This document shows positions 1 to 8,700 of a DNA stretch of 15,627 nt, one piece after another. This stretch comes from DATLXH01 sp035576005. Its GTDB lineage: Bacteria; Acidobacteriota; Thermoanaerobaculia; Gp7-AA8. The DNA lies in NCBI GenBank assembly GCA_035576005.1, contig DATLXH010000063.1:1-15627 (forward strand). The letters are read 5' to 3'. The notes under the pieces were generated by a model. The model was not told the origin of the DNA. It saw nothing but the letters and a program-made list of their open reading frames with translations, and did no database searches. Position 1 is the stretch's first letter. The number at the start of each line of letters is the position of its first letter. A program made the translations under genes and the position numbers.

Positions 1-79
1 CTTCGGGCAACCAATCACGCAACGAGGGCGGCAGTAGCAACGACTGCTCGGGCATGTACTCGCGGTAACTTGTCGGCAT
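1..79 (-). CDS. IS1182-like transposase, N-terminal fragment at window edge
   Basis: On the minus strand an ATG at 79-77 opens a frame that runs off the left edge after 26 codons. The visible residues include YMPEQSLLLPPSLRDWLPE. The pattern of an aromatic residue, PxQ, LLLPPSL and DWLPE is what I know from the extreme N-terminus of IS1182-type (DDE) transposases, where it normally continues with a D-H-L motif. Those enzymes cut and join the ends of their insertion sequence. No strong Shine-Dalgarno is visible before the ATG. The start lies 44 nt from the hairpin repeat beginning at 124. Only the N-terminus is visible, so integrity and exact family cannot be judged. A mobile element at this edge fits the view that the next 9.5 kb are an acquired island. 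Confidence 0.6.
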   Translation of the reverse strand, partial: MPTSYREYMPEQSLLLPPSLRDWLPE

Positions 80-123
80 GCCCGATTTTACCAGCCATTC
101 GTCCTTTCTACCGCGCAGGCTCC

Positions 124-306
124 TAGCCCGCATTTCTCACACTCCTTCGTCGCGAGGCAGCGGAGAGTGGCCTGGATGCGAGGCGCACGACGGTTTCGCG
201 ACGAGGGCATAGTTGACACTATGTCGAGGAGCGAAACCGTCGCGCAACGAAGCAGACAGGCCGCTATCCGCTGCAGCAGCAGAAGGAGTGTGAGAAATGC
301 GGGCTA
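124..306 (+). repeat. Long-hairpin repeat element, copy 1 (MITE/REPIN-like)
   Basis: A 183-nt element has perfectly complementary outer arms of 25 nt at 124-148 and 282-306, beginning TAGCCCGCATTTCTCACA. Inside, 149-174 pairs imperfectly with 257-281. The 12-nt arms CGACGGTTTCGC (188-199) and its complement (231-242) pair perfectly, and CATAGT/ACTATG (208-213 and 218-223) closes a 4-nt loop TGAC at the centre. Nearly the whole element can therefore fold into one hairpin. Both ends carry TA, compatible with a TA target duplication as in MITEs mobilised by IS630/Tc1-type enzymes, but no mobilising enzyme is identified. It has no credible coding potential. Copies recur at 10650-10723 and 15311-15494, the latter inverted. 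Confidence 0.85.
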
Positions 307-366
307 GCGACCTCGGCGGCAAAGGCGTTGTCGCGGAAGACGACGGTGGTGTCGCCGGCGAGGTAA
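305..366 (-). pseudogene. Possible remnant of a type III R-M methyltransferase (Mod) C-terminus
   Basis: Read on the minus strand, 366-305 encodes about 20 codons after an in-frame TGA, including YLAGDTTVVFRDNAFAAEVA, and then runs straight into the hairpin element. I recognise TVVFRDxAF as resembling the C-terminal part of type III Mod or related site-specific adenine methyltransferases. The fragment has no start and no continuation, so if real it is a scrap left by rearrangement and cut off by the repeat insertion. It is short enough for the match to be chance. The identification is tentative. Confidence 0.3.
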
Positions 367-381
367 GATCAGCCGCCCGTT

Positions 382-400
382 CCGGACGACTCCGGTCCGG
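382..400. promoter_or_regulatory. Small inverted repeat upstream of hsdM
   Basis: CCGGAC (382-387) and GTCCGG (395-400) form a perfect 6-bp inverted repeat with a 7-nt spacer, ending 14 nt before the hsdM ATG. The stretch just before the start (GACCCCCGACCACC) has no Shine-Dalgarno. The dyad could be a control site or a mRNA hairpin, but GC-rich dyads this short also occur by chance. Confidence 0.25.
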
Positions 401-414
401 GACCCCCGACCACC

Positions 415-2245
415 ATGGCTCTCAAGAAATCCGACCTCTACTCCTCCATCTGGGCTTCCTGCGATGAACTGCGCGGAGGGATGGATGCCAGCCAGTACAA
501 GGACTACGTCCTGTTCATGCTGTTCATCAAGTACATCAGCGACAAGTACGGCAACAGCACGGACTTTGCTCCGCCGGTCACCATCCCGAAGGGCGCGAGC
601 TTCACGGACATGGTCGCCTTGAAGGGCAAGCCCGACATCGGCGACAGGATCAACACGCAGATCATCCAGCCGCTGATCGACGCCAACGCGCGGCTGGCCC
701 GCAGCGACTCCGCCGGCAAAACAGGGCGACTACGCGTACCTGCTGCACATCGTCCGCTCGATGAAGAGCAGCGGCAAGGCGGCCTGCATCCTGCCGCACG
801 GTGTGCTCTTTCGCGGCAACGCCGAGGGGGTGATCCGCCAGCAGCTCGTGCGTTCGGGGATCTTGAAGGGCATCATCGGCCTGCCCGCGAACCTCTTCTA
901 CGGCACAGGAATCCCGGCCTGCATCGTGGTGCTGGACAAGGAGAACGCCGCGGCGCGCAAGGGGGTGTTCCTGATCGACGCCAGCAAAGGGTTCATCAAG
1001 GACGGCAACAAGAACCGGCTGCGGGAACAGGACCTCCACCGCATCGTCGACACCTTCACCAGGCAGAACGACGTGCCTCGATACGCGCGCATGGTGCCGT
1101 TCGACGAGATCGCCGATGCGAAGAACGACTTCAATCTCAACCTGCCGCGCTACATCGACTCTACGACGCCCGAGGATCTGCAGGACATCGACGGCCACCT
1201 GCGCGGTGGCATCCCGGAGCGCGATCTCGACGCGCTCGCCGCGTTCTGGCAGGTGCTCCCCAGCGTGCGCGCCGCGCTCTTCGAGTCGGCAGGCCGTCCC
1301 GGCTACGCCCGCCTGAAGCTCCCGATCGCCGGGGTAAAGTCCACCATCCTCGGTCACGCCGAGTTCGCCGCGTTCCAGAAGAAGGCCACGCAGCATTTCG
1401 ACGACTGGCGCACCGATGCTACGAAGCTGCTCACCGCCTTCGACAAGGACGGTCACCCCAAAGCGTTGATCGAGACGCTCGCCGAGGAGCTGCTGGCCGC
1501 CTTCCGCCCGGCACTGCTGCTGGATGCCTACGACGTTTACCAGCACCTGATGGACTACTGGGCGGAAACGATGCAGGACGACGCCTATCTCATCGCCGCC
1601 GACGGCTGGGTAGCGAAGCCGGCGCGCATCGTGGAGACCGACAAGAAGGGAAAGCGCAAGGACAAGGGCTGGGATTGCGACCTGATCCCGAAGCCGCTCA
1701 TTGTCGCGCGCTATTTCGCCAAGGAGCAGGCCGCGCTCGATGCGAAGCAGGCCGAGCTCGCAGCCATCACTGCCAGCCTTGCCGAGCTGGAGGAAGAGCA
1801 TGTCGGCGAGGACGGGGCGCTCGGCGCACTGGACAAGATCGCCAGGGGCGAGGTCAACGCGCGCCTGAAGGAGATCAGGGGCGACAAGGAAGCGAAGGAT
1901 GAGGCGGTAGTTCTGAAGCGATGGCTGGATCTTGCTGACAGCGAGACGGCGCTGCAGCGAGCGGTTAAGGAGCAGGATGCCGCGTTCGACAAGCTGGCCT
2001 ACGAGAAATACGCGGCGCTGACCGAGGCAGAGATCACGGCGTTGATGGTGGACGACAAGTGGATGGCGCGCCTCGCGGCCGCCGTGCATAACGAGCTTGA
2101 CCGCGTGTCGCAGACGCTCACGGGCCGCATCCGGGAACTGGCCGAACGCTATGCCACACCGCTGCCTACGCTCGTTGACGAAGTGGCGACACTCGCCGCT
2201 CGCGTGGACGAGCACCTCGAGAAGATGGGGGCGGTGTGGAGTTGA
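415..2245 (+). pseudogene. hsdM: Type I restriction-modification methyltransferase subunit HsdM, disrupted by internal deletion and frameshift
   Basis: HsdM is the N6-adenine methyltransferase subunit of type I R-M enzymes and forms M2S with HsdS. The ATG at 415 opens a normal N-terminal domain (MALKKSDLYSSIWASCDELR...) that stays in family register up to about residue 98 (DANARLARSD, ending at 708). From 710 the recognisable HsdM sequence continues in another frame: PPAKQGDYAYLLHI, then RSMKSSGKAACILPHGVLF and LPANLFYGTGIPA, to the TGA at 2243-2245. In intact relatives about 200 residues lie between these two points, including the SAM-binding DPxxGSG motif and the catalytic NPPF motif. Both are absent here. 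Read from 415, the frame gives nonsense after residue 98 and stops at 1902. An internal ATG at 761 could give a 494-aa C-terminal piece with the conserved tail that contacts HsdS. A true deletion seems likelier than a sequencing slip because so much is missing, but misassembly is possible. Confidence 0.88.
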
Positions 2246-3492
2246 AGGCTGGCTACAAGCGGACGGAGGTGGGGGTCATTCCGGAGGATTGGCAGTGTGA
2301 GCGCGTGCGCGACGCCGCTGCGAACACCCCAAACGCGATTGTTGGAGGACCCTTTGGATCGGACCTCGTTTCCGCAGACTATGCGGCTGCGGGTGTACCG
2401 GTCATTCGCGGCCAGAACATGTCTGCGAAGCTTGTATCAGGGGACTTCGTGTTTGTATCGCCACGCAAGGCCAAATCGCTGAGTGCCAATTTAGCTTGCC
2501 CCGGCGATCTCATCCTCACGCAGCGAGGTACCCTCGGACAGGTGTCGGTCGTACCAGGCGACGCCTTTGAGAGCTATCTAGTTTCGCAAAGTCAGATGAA
2601 GGTGTCGCTGAATCGAACTCGACATGATCCGCACTTCGTGCATCAATACTTCGCAAGCCACGCAGGGCAGAAGCAGATCCTCAACAGCGCGATTCAAACC
2701 GGGGTCCCTCACACAAATTTAGGAATTCTCCGTGCGTATCGAATTCCGTCTCCACCTCTCCCTGAGCAACGCGCCATCGCGGCGGCGTTGAGCGATGTGG
2801 ATGCGCTGCTGGAGGGGCTGACGCGGCTCATCGCCAAGAAGCGCGACCTCAAGCAGGCCGCCATGCAGCAGCTCCTCACCCGCCAGACCCGCCTCCCTGG
2901 CTTCCATGACGAGTGGGAGGTGAAGCGGTTGGGCGAGTTCGCAGAAATGGGAAGTGGCGGGACTCCGGCCACGTCTGTTCCTGCCAACTACGACGGGGAC
3001 ATTCCGTGGGTGTCCATTTCCGACATGACCAAGGGTGGGAAGGTCATCGCAAGCACTGAGCGCAACCTCACTCGTGCCGGCTTCGTGAACAGTGCCGCTC
3101 AGATGTTCCCGATCGGCACAGTTCTTTACGCGATGTACGCCTCACTCGGCGAATGCAGCATCGCCGGCATTCCGCTTTGCTCCAGCCAAGCGATTCTGGG
3201 CATTCGCCCGCAACGGCGTTTGAGCAACGAATTTCTTTACTACTATCTGACCTCCCTGAAGCCGATAGTAAAATCATTGGGCCAGCAGGGCACGCAGGCG
3301 AACCTGAATAAGGGGATGGTTCAAGACTTCCGACTGCGCCTCCCCTCCCTCCCCGAACAAACCACCATCGCTTCCGTCCTCTCCGACATGGACGCCGAGT
3401 TGTCCGCGCTGGAGGTCCGCTGCGAGAAGACCCGCGCACTCAAGCAGGCGATGATGCAGGAGTTGCTCACCGGGAGAACTCGCCTGGTATGA
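2236..3492 (+). CDS. hsdS: Type I restriction-modification specificity subunit HsdS
   Basis: This 418-aa subunit reads the bipartite DNA target of a type I enzyme and docks HsdM and HsdR. The start is GTG at 2236, overlapping the hsdM end by 10 nt and giving MELKAGYKRTEVGVIPEDW, a typical HsdS N-terminus. The layout is classical: a first target-recognition domain (about residues 15-175), then a central conserved helix region with LPEQRAIAAALSDVDALLEG and KKRDLKQAAMQQLLT (about 175-215). A second recognition domain with GSGGTP follows (about 225-375). The C-terminal copy of the conserved region has LPEQTTIASVLSDMDAE and LKQAMMQELLTGRTRL. The duplicated helices set the spacer length between the two half-sites. 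The gene is full length with no internal stop. With hsdM broken it lacks its cognate partner in this window. Confidence 0.95.
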   Translation: MELKAGYKRTEVGVIPEDWQCERVRDAAANTPNAIVGGPFGSDLVSADYAAAGVPVIRGQNMSAKLVSGDFVFVSPRKAKSLSANLACPGDLILTQRGTLGQVSVVPGDAFESYLVSQSQMKVSLNRTRHDPHFVHQYFASHAGQKQILNSAIQTGVPHTNLGILRAYRIPSPPLPEQRAIAAALSDVDALLEGLTRLIAKKRDLKQAAMQQLLTRQTRLPGFHDEWEVKRLGEFAEMGSGGTPATSVPANYDGDIPWVSISDMTKGGKVIASTERNLTRAGFVNSAAQMFPIGTVLYAMYASLGECSIAGIPLCSSQAILGIRPQRRLSNEFLYYYLTSLKPIVKSLGQQGTQANLNKGMVQDFRLRLPSLPEQTTIASVLSDMDAELSALEVRCEKTRALKQAMMQELLTGRTRLV

Positions 3493-4112
3493 CCGCAGCA
3501 GCACCTGCGCCCGTCTGCCGGATCATCGCAGGTCCGAATGGTGCGGGGAAAACCACCTTCGCGCTGAGGTACCTTCCCGAGGTCGCTCCCGGGACCGCCT
3601 TCGTCAATGCCGATCTCATCGCCGCGGGCCTCTCGCCTCTGGCACCGGAGCAGCAGCTGTTCGCCGCCAGCCGGTTGTTTCTGCAGCAGGTTGAACAGCA
3701 TGTCGCCGAGGGGCGGGACTTTGCGTTTGAGACGACGCTGGCCGGTCGCGGTTATCTGCGCCTGGTGCGGCGCCTCCGGTCGGCGGGCCGGCGTGTGGAA
3801 TTGCTCTATCTCGCGCTCCCCAACGTGGAGATGTCCCGGCTGCGCGTCGCCGAGCGGGTGGCGCACGGCGGTCATTCCATCGCGCCGGCGGACATCGCCC
3901 GGCGCTTTCCGCGGAGCCTGCGGAATCTCTTCGATCTGTATGCCGGCGAGGTGGATCATGCGCGCTGCCTCTTGAACAGCGGACCGTTCCCCGAGATGGT
4001 CTTCATTCAGGATGGAGACAAGAGGACGATCTTCAGCCAGACTGTCTACGATCAACTCGTGAAGAGGCCAACCCATGATGACCTTATCTGCCGACGACCA
4101 GCAGGCGCTTGA
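3489..4112 (+). CDS. Zeta-toxin-like P-loop kinase/ATPase
   Basis: This 207-aa protein has a Walker A motif GPNGAGKTT at residues 15-23, FVNADLIAAGL at 38-48, FAFETTLAG at 78-86, and RVAERVAHGGH at 119-129. That order (P-loop, Asp of NAD, ETT, RVxxRVxxGGH) marks the zeta-toxin/AAA_33-type kinase family. True zeta toxins phosphorylate UDP-N-acetylglucosamine and poison cell-wall synthesis. Many stand-alone chromosomal members have unknown substrates. Its ATG overlaps the hsdS stop (ATGA at 3489-3492), so translation is probably coupled and the gene belongs to the R-M operon. The next ORF overlaps its 3' end. No signal peptide or membrane segment is visible, so it should be cytoplasmic. The family call is firm; toxicity is inference. 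Confidence 0.85.
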   Translation: MTAAAPAPVCRIIAGPNGAGKTTFALRYLPEVAPGTAFVNADLIAAGLSPLAPEQQLFAASRLFLQQVEQHVAEGRDFAFETTLAGRGYLRLVRRLRSAGRRVELLYLALPNVEMSRLRVAERVAHGGHSIAPADIARRFPRSLRNLFDLYAGEVDHARCLLNSGPFPEMVFIQDGDKRTIFSQTVYDQLVKRPTHDDLICRRPAGA

Positions 4113-4263
4113 TGCCCTGCGCAGTGCCGTGGCCGAAGCGCTCGATCGAAAGCGGCGCCTCGGTCAATACGCCGTAATCTGGCGCGACGGGCAAGTCGTG
4201 CGAATCGAACCGGAAGAGGAAGCTCCTTCCAAACCACCCGAGCACAGCGCGACCCGTGCCTGA
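4075..4263 (+). CDS. Small protein overlapping the zeta-like kinase gene; possible partner or antitoxin
   Basis: This 62-aa ORF starts at ATGATG (4075) inside the kinase gene and overlaps it by 38 nt. The sequence begins MMTLSADDQQALDALRSAVA and continues EALDRKRRLGQYAVIW, a charged amphipathic helix, followed by a short strand-like part (VIWRDGQVVRIEPEEE) and a low-complexity polar tail. I recall similar short proteins directly downstream of zeta-like kinases, so a functional pairing is plausible. I cannot assign an antitoxin family, and it does not resemble the epsilon antitoxin in an obvious way. The tight overlap and the protein-like composition make a real gene likely. Confidence 0.65.
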   Translation: MMTLSADDQQALDALRSAVAEALDRKRRLGQYAVIWRDGQVVRIEPEEEAPSKPPEHSATRA

Positions 4264-4562
4264 AGGTGCTGGTGCGGATCGCTTTGAGTCAGGCGCACGA
4301 GACGGTATACGCCGATCGCACGCGAGGATGCGGGTCTGCTGACCGGGAGAACAGGGTTGGTGCAAACCGCCCGGGCCGCATGCATGGCGGCCGGGATCCA
4401 TGGGCAAGCGGTTTTGACTTTCCCCGGTCGGACAGTCAACATGGTCCGCTTGGCGTCTCAAGATAAATCTAGTGATGGGGGCAGCTAAGATATTGATTTC
4501 AGGTCAGTAATAACACATCATTCAAGATCACGAACGTACCGATCGCAGATAAGAGCCTGGTC
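4264..4562. other. 299-nt gap between the kinase pair and fic: GC hairpin followed by lower-GC probable control region
   Basis: No credible gene is seen. A GC-rich hairpin lies at 4370-4395 (CCCGGGCCGC paired with GCGGCCGGG, one bulged base, 7-nt loop). It lacks a following T-run and is at best a weak or Rho-assisted end for the upstream operon. TTGACT and AGTCAA form an inverted repeat around 4424-4449. From about 4460 the sequence turns A/T-richer than the surrounding genes (TAAGATATTGATTTC, AGTAATAACACATCATTC), which is expected of a promoter for the fic-hsdR-peptidase part. I cannot place a convincing -35/-10 pair. Fic and HsdR are thus probably transcribed apart from hsdS and the kinase. 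Confidence 0.45.
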
Positions 4563-5723
4563 ATGCCTACATTCCGCCACCACGATCTGGCCCTGCTCAA
4601 TCCGGCGTTCGACTCGCCGCTGGTCGACGTGCTGACCGAGCTCGAGCATCTCCGCCGCCTGCAACTGCGCGGCACCACTCCGGCCCCGGTGTTCTTCCAG
4701 CTCAAGACCATCTTCCACATGCTGGAGAGCCTCGGTTCGGCGCGCATCGAGGGTAACCACACCACGCTTGCCGATTACGTGGAAAGCAAGCTCGACGGAG
4801 CGCGGCATCCGGAATCAGACCAGCTTCGAGAGATGGAGAACATCGAAGCCGCAATGTCGTACATCGAGCAAACCCTTCAGCCCGGTCACGCCCTTACGGA
4901 GCAGTTGATCCGCGAGTTGCACGCTCTCACCGTCCGGGAGTTGGAGCGGGAAGGCGACCCAACGCCCGGAGCCTACCGCACGAATTCTGTCAGGATCGCA
5001 AAGGCCGAACACCTGCCACCTGAGGCGATCCATCTGCCGCAATACATGCGGGAACTGGTCTCGTTCGTCAACGAAGACCGCCCTCCGAAGTACGATCTCA
5101 TCAAGGTGGCGCTGGCGCATCACCGCTTCGGCTGGATCCACCCGTTCGGCAACGGCAATGGGCGGGTGGTGCGGCTTCTGACTTACGCACTGCTGATCAA
5201 GTACGGCTTCAACGTGCAAGCCGGCGGCCGCGTCCTCAATCCGACCGCGGTGTTCTGCAACGACCGGGACCGGTACTACGCGATGCTGGCCGGGGCCGAT
5301 ACCGGTACGCTGGAAGGGCTGGAGGGCTGGTGCATTTACGTTCTGCAGGGGATCGTCGACGAAATACGAAAGGTGGACCGGCTCGTGGACTACGACTATC
5401 TGAGCCAGACGATTCTCGCACCAGCGCTTGCTCACGCCGGCGAGCGTGGACTCATCACCAGGCTGGAGCAGGACGTGCTGCACATCGCTGCAAAAAAAGG
5501 TGTGGCCAAGGCCGCCGATCTGTCGGCTGCGCTGCCGCGCATGACGTCCGCCCAGCGCACCTATCAGATCCGCAAGCTGGTGGAGCGGAAGATGTTGCAG
5601 CCGATCCATCCGGGAGCGCGCCAATACACGCTGGGCTTCATCAACAGTTTTCTCATGCGCGGCATCGTGCGCGCCCTGTCGGCGGAAGGTTTCATTCCGC
5701 CCACACTGGACGCGCGCCAGTGA
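4563..5723 (+). CDS. Fic-domain protein (predicted AMPylator) with N-terminal inhibitory motif and C-terminal winged helix
   Basis: This 386-aa protein carries the Fic active-site motif HPFGNGNGR at residues 192-200, matching HPFx(D/N)GNGR. His192 would deprotonate the target hydroxyl and the NGNGR loop holds the ATP phosphates, for transfer of AMP (or another nucleotide moiety) to proteins. Residues 59-65, SARIEGN, match the (S/T)xxxE(G/N) inhibitory helix placed before the Fic core, as in class II Fic enzymes. Glu63 would block productive ATP binding until relieved. An N-terminal Fic_N-like part covers about 15-110. The C-terminal region (about 300-375) reads as a winged-helix domain. The gene sits between the kinase pair and hsdR after a probable promoter gap. 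Fic genes are often carried within type I R-M loci. No defect is seen. The cellular target cannot be predicted. Confidence 0.92.
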   Translation: MPTFRHHDLALLNPAFDSPLVDVLTELEHLRRLQLRGTTPAPVFFQLKTIFHMLESLGSARIEGNHTTLADYVESKLDGARHPESDQLREMENIEAAMSYIEQTLQPGHALTEQLIRELHALTVRELEREGDPTPGAYRTNSVRIAKAEHLPPEAIHLPQYMRELVSFVNEDRPPKYDLIKVALAHHRFGWIHPFGNGNGRVVRLLTYALLIKYGFNVQAGGRVLNPTAVFCNDRDRYYAMLAGADTGTLEGLEGWCIYVLQGIVDEIRKVDRLVDYDYLSQTILAPALAHAGERGLITRLEQDVLHIAAKKGVAKAADLSAALPRMTSAQRTYQIRKLVERKMLQPIHPGARQYTLGFINSFLMRGIVRALSAEGFIPPTLDARQ

Positions 5724-5762
5724 AAGCCGGGGACGCCGCAGTCGCTTGCCGGGTGATGTGCC

Positions 5763-8700
5763 ATGGCTGAGCAACCTCGCTCCGAGCGCAAGACCCAGAA
5801 CCGCGTCGTTTCGCTGTTCACCGACCCCATGCGCCTCGACTGCCTCGGCTACCGCTACCTCGGCGAGTGGAACAAGCGAGAGCACAACCGCGCCATCGAG
5901 ACGGCCATCCTGCGCGAGAATCTCGCCGCGCGCGGCTACTCCCCGGCCCACATCGCCGCCGCGCTGCAGAAGCTGGAGACCGCCGCCGACTCGACCGGCA
6001 TCACGCTCTATCAGGCCAACCTGCGCACCTACCAGCTCCTGCGCTACGGCGCGGACGTGCAGATTGCGGCCGGTCAGAAGCACGACAAGGTGCATCTGAT
6101 CGACTGGGAGCATCTGGAGCGAAACGACTTCGCGCTGGCCGAGGAGGTGACGCTCAAGGGTGGTTACCAGCGGCGGCCGGATCTCGTCATCTACATCAAC
6201 GGCCTGGCAATGGCGGTGATCGAGCTTAAACGCAGCTCGGTGGAGATCGGCGACGGCGTGCGCCAGCTGATCACCAACCAGGAGGAGATCTTCAACAAGG
6301 CCTTCTTCAGCACCGTGCAGCTCGTGCTGGCGGGCAGCGACTCGCAGGGGCTGCGCTATGGCACCACCGGCACGCCGGAACAGTTCTTCGTGCAGTGGAA
6401 GGATGAGGCACCGGATGGTGCTGCGCCCGCACCCGGAGCGCTGCTCGACCGGCCGCTAACGCAGCTCTGCAACAAGGCCCGGCTGCTCGACCTCATCCGC
6501 AACTTCATGATCTTCGACGCCGGCCAGAAGAAGGTGCCGCGGCCGCATCAGTTCTTCGGGGTGAAGGCGGCGCAGGAACGTATCGCCCGCCGCGAGGGGG
6601 GCGTCATCTGGCACACCCAGGGGAGCGGAAAGAGCATCCTCATGGTGCTCATCGCCAAGTGGCTGCTGGAGCACGACCCCGAGGCGCGCATCCTCATCAT
6701 CACCGACCGCGACGAGCTGGATAAGCAGATCGAGGGGGTGATGAAGAACGCCGGGGTCATCGGCGACGAATCGCCCTCGCCGCGCATCACATTGCGAGCG
6801 GAGCTCGTGGAGAAGTTGAAGAGTCCCACGCCGCGCCTCCTGTGCGCACTCCTTCACAAGTTCGACGTGTCCGACCTGAAGGGCGATCCGCCGCAGGTGT
6901 CGGGGCGCTTCTACGTGTTCGTGGACGAGTGCCACCGCACGCAGGGCGGTGACATGAACAAACAGATGAAGCGCTGGCTGGCGGGCGCGGTCTTCATCGG
7001 CTTCACCGGAACGCCCCTGCTGCGCAAAGACAAGCAGATGACGCGGGATGTGTTCGGCACCTACATCCACACCTACAAGTTCCACGAAGGCGTCGCGGAC
7101 GGTGTGATCCTCGACCTCAAGTACGAGGCCCGCGACGTGCCGCAGAGGCTCACCTCGCAGTCTGCCATCGATGCCTGGTTCGAACGGAAAACAAAAGGGC
7201 TGAACAATTTCCAGAAGGCTATCGTCCGAAAGACCTGGGCGACGCTGGAAAAACTGATGAGCGCCGGAGAGCGTAAGCAGCGCATCATCGCCGACATCAT
7301 CGAGGACTTCAGCCTGAAGCCGCGGCTCAACAACGACCGCGGCACGGCGATCCTGGTAGCACCGACCATCTACGACGCCTGCCACTACCTCCGGCTGTTC
7401 CAGAACACCAGCTTCGGACAATATTGCGGGATCATCACCTCGTACGAGCCGAATCACAACGCCATCTCGCGCGAGCCGGCCAACAGCGACGAGCGCTACA
7501 AGTTCGATACATACACACTGCACGTCCTGAAGCATGGCCAGACCACGAAGCAATACGAGGACGAAGCGAAGCGCCGCTTCATCGAGGAGCCGGCGAACCT
7601 GAAGCTGCTGATCGTGGTCAGCAAACTGCTCACCGGCTTTGATGCGCCGAGTTGCACCTACATCTATCTCGACAACGAGTTACGCGACCACAACCTGTTC
7701 CAGGCCATCTGCCGCACGAACCGGCTCGATGGCGACGACAAGGACTACGGTTACATCGTCGACTTCAAGGAGATGTTCAAAGACGTTCAGCAGGCCATCG
7801 CCGTCTACACCTCCGACGAGCTGGACACGGACCAGGACAACGGCGGCGACAACAACGTCCATCTCAAGAACTGGCTGGAGGAAGGCCGGAAGAAGGTCGA
7901 CGAGGCCCGCGAGGCGCTGCGTTACCTCTGCGAACCGGTGCCGCTGCCGCGCGAGGTCGAGCAGTTCCTGCGCTATTTCTGCGGCGACGCCGCCAACCCG
8001 AGCGCGCTGAACGAGACCGAGGCGCTGCGGATCTCGTTCTACAAGTCGGTGGCAACGTTCGTCCGCGCCTTTGCCGCCATCGCGCAGGATCTCGCCGAGG
8101 CTGGGTACAGCGCGGTTGAATCAGACGCGCTGCAGAAGGAGGTTGAGTTCTACGGCGAGATCCGTTCTGCCATCAAGAAACACTCGGGGGAGGAGCTGGA
8201 CATCAAGCCCTTCGAGGCGGACATGCGACACCTCCTGAATACCTACATCCAGGCCGACCCGGCGGCCGGCCTTGGAGCGCTGGGCGAACTGTCGCTTACG
8301 GAGCTGATCGTGGAGACGGGCATCCATGACGCCATCGCCCGCAAGCTCAACGAGAAGGGGAAGCTCTCGCACAACGCCATCGCTGAGGGAATCATCAACA
8401 ACGTCCGCAAGACGATCATCCGCGAGCAGCTCACCGACCCGCGGTTCTACGAGCACATGTCGAAGCTGCTCGACGACCTGATTGCTCAGAGTCGCCAGGG
8501 AGCGGCGGACTACGAGGAGTTCCTGCGGAGTGCCGAGCAACTGGCAAAGCAGCTGTCAGCGAAGCGGCCGGACGCTGGACTTCCCGCGGTCCTTCATGGC
8601 AACCATGAGGCCGCGGTCATCTATAACAATTTGCCCGGTATCCTCGCGCTGACGCTTGGCGCATCTCAGATCGCGGATCGTGACTCGGACTTCGAGAACG

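Noticed and set aside
124..306. 137-322 minus-strand ORF and similar frames within the hairpin repeats (e.g. 15266-15502)
   Set aside because: They are readings of the self-complementary element itself, with no start signals or protein-like sequence.
662..2215. Long open frame (517 codons) antisense to hsdM
   Set aside because: It mirrors the GC-rich third positions of the real hsdM frame, matches no family and has Arg/Leu/Val-rich shadow composition.
4266..4466. Possible small gene (66 codons) between the 62-aa ORF and fic
   Set aside because: No Shine-Dalgarno, unlikely composition, and it runs through the hairpin at 4370-4395.
4815..6113. Long open frame antisense to fic and the start of hsdR
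   Set aside because: It spans two well-supported genes on the other strand and their gap, and has typical antisense composition with no recognised domain.
6456..7553. 365-codon antisense frame within hsdR
   Set aside because: It is antisense to the helicase motifs of hsdR and shows no motif of its own.
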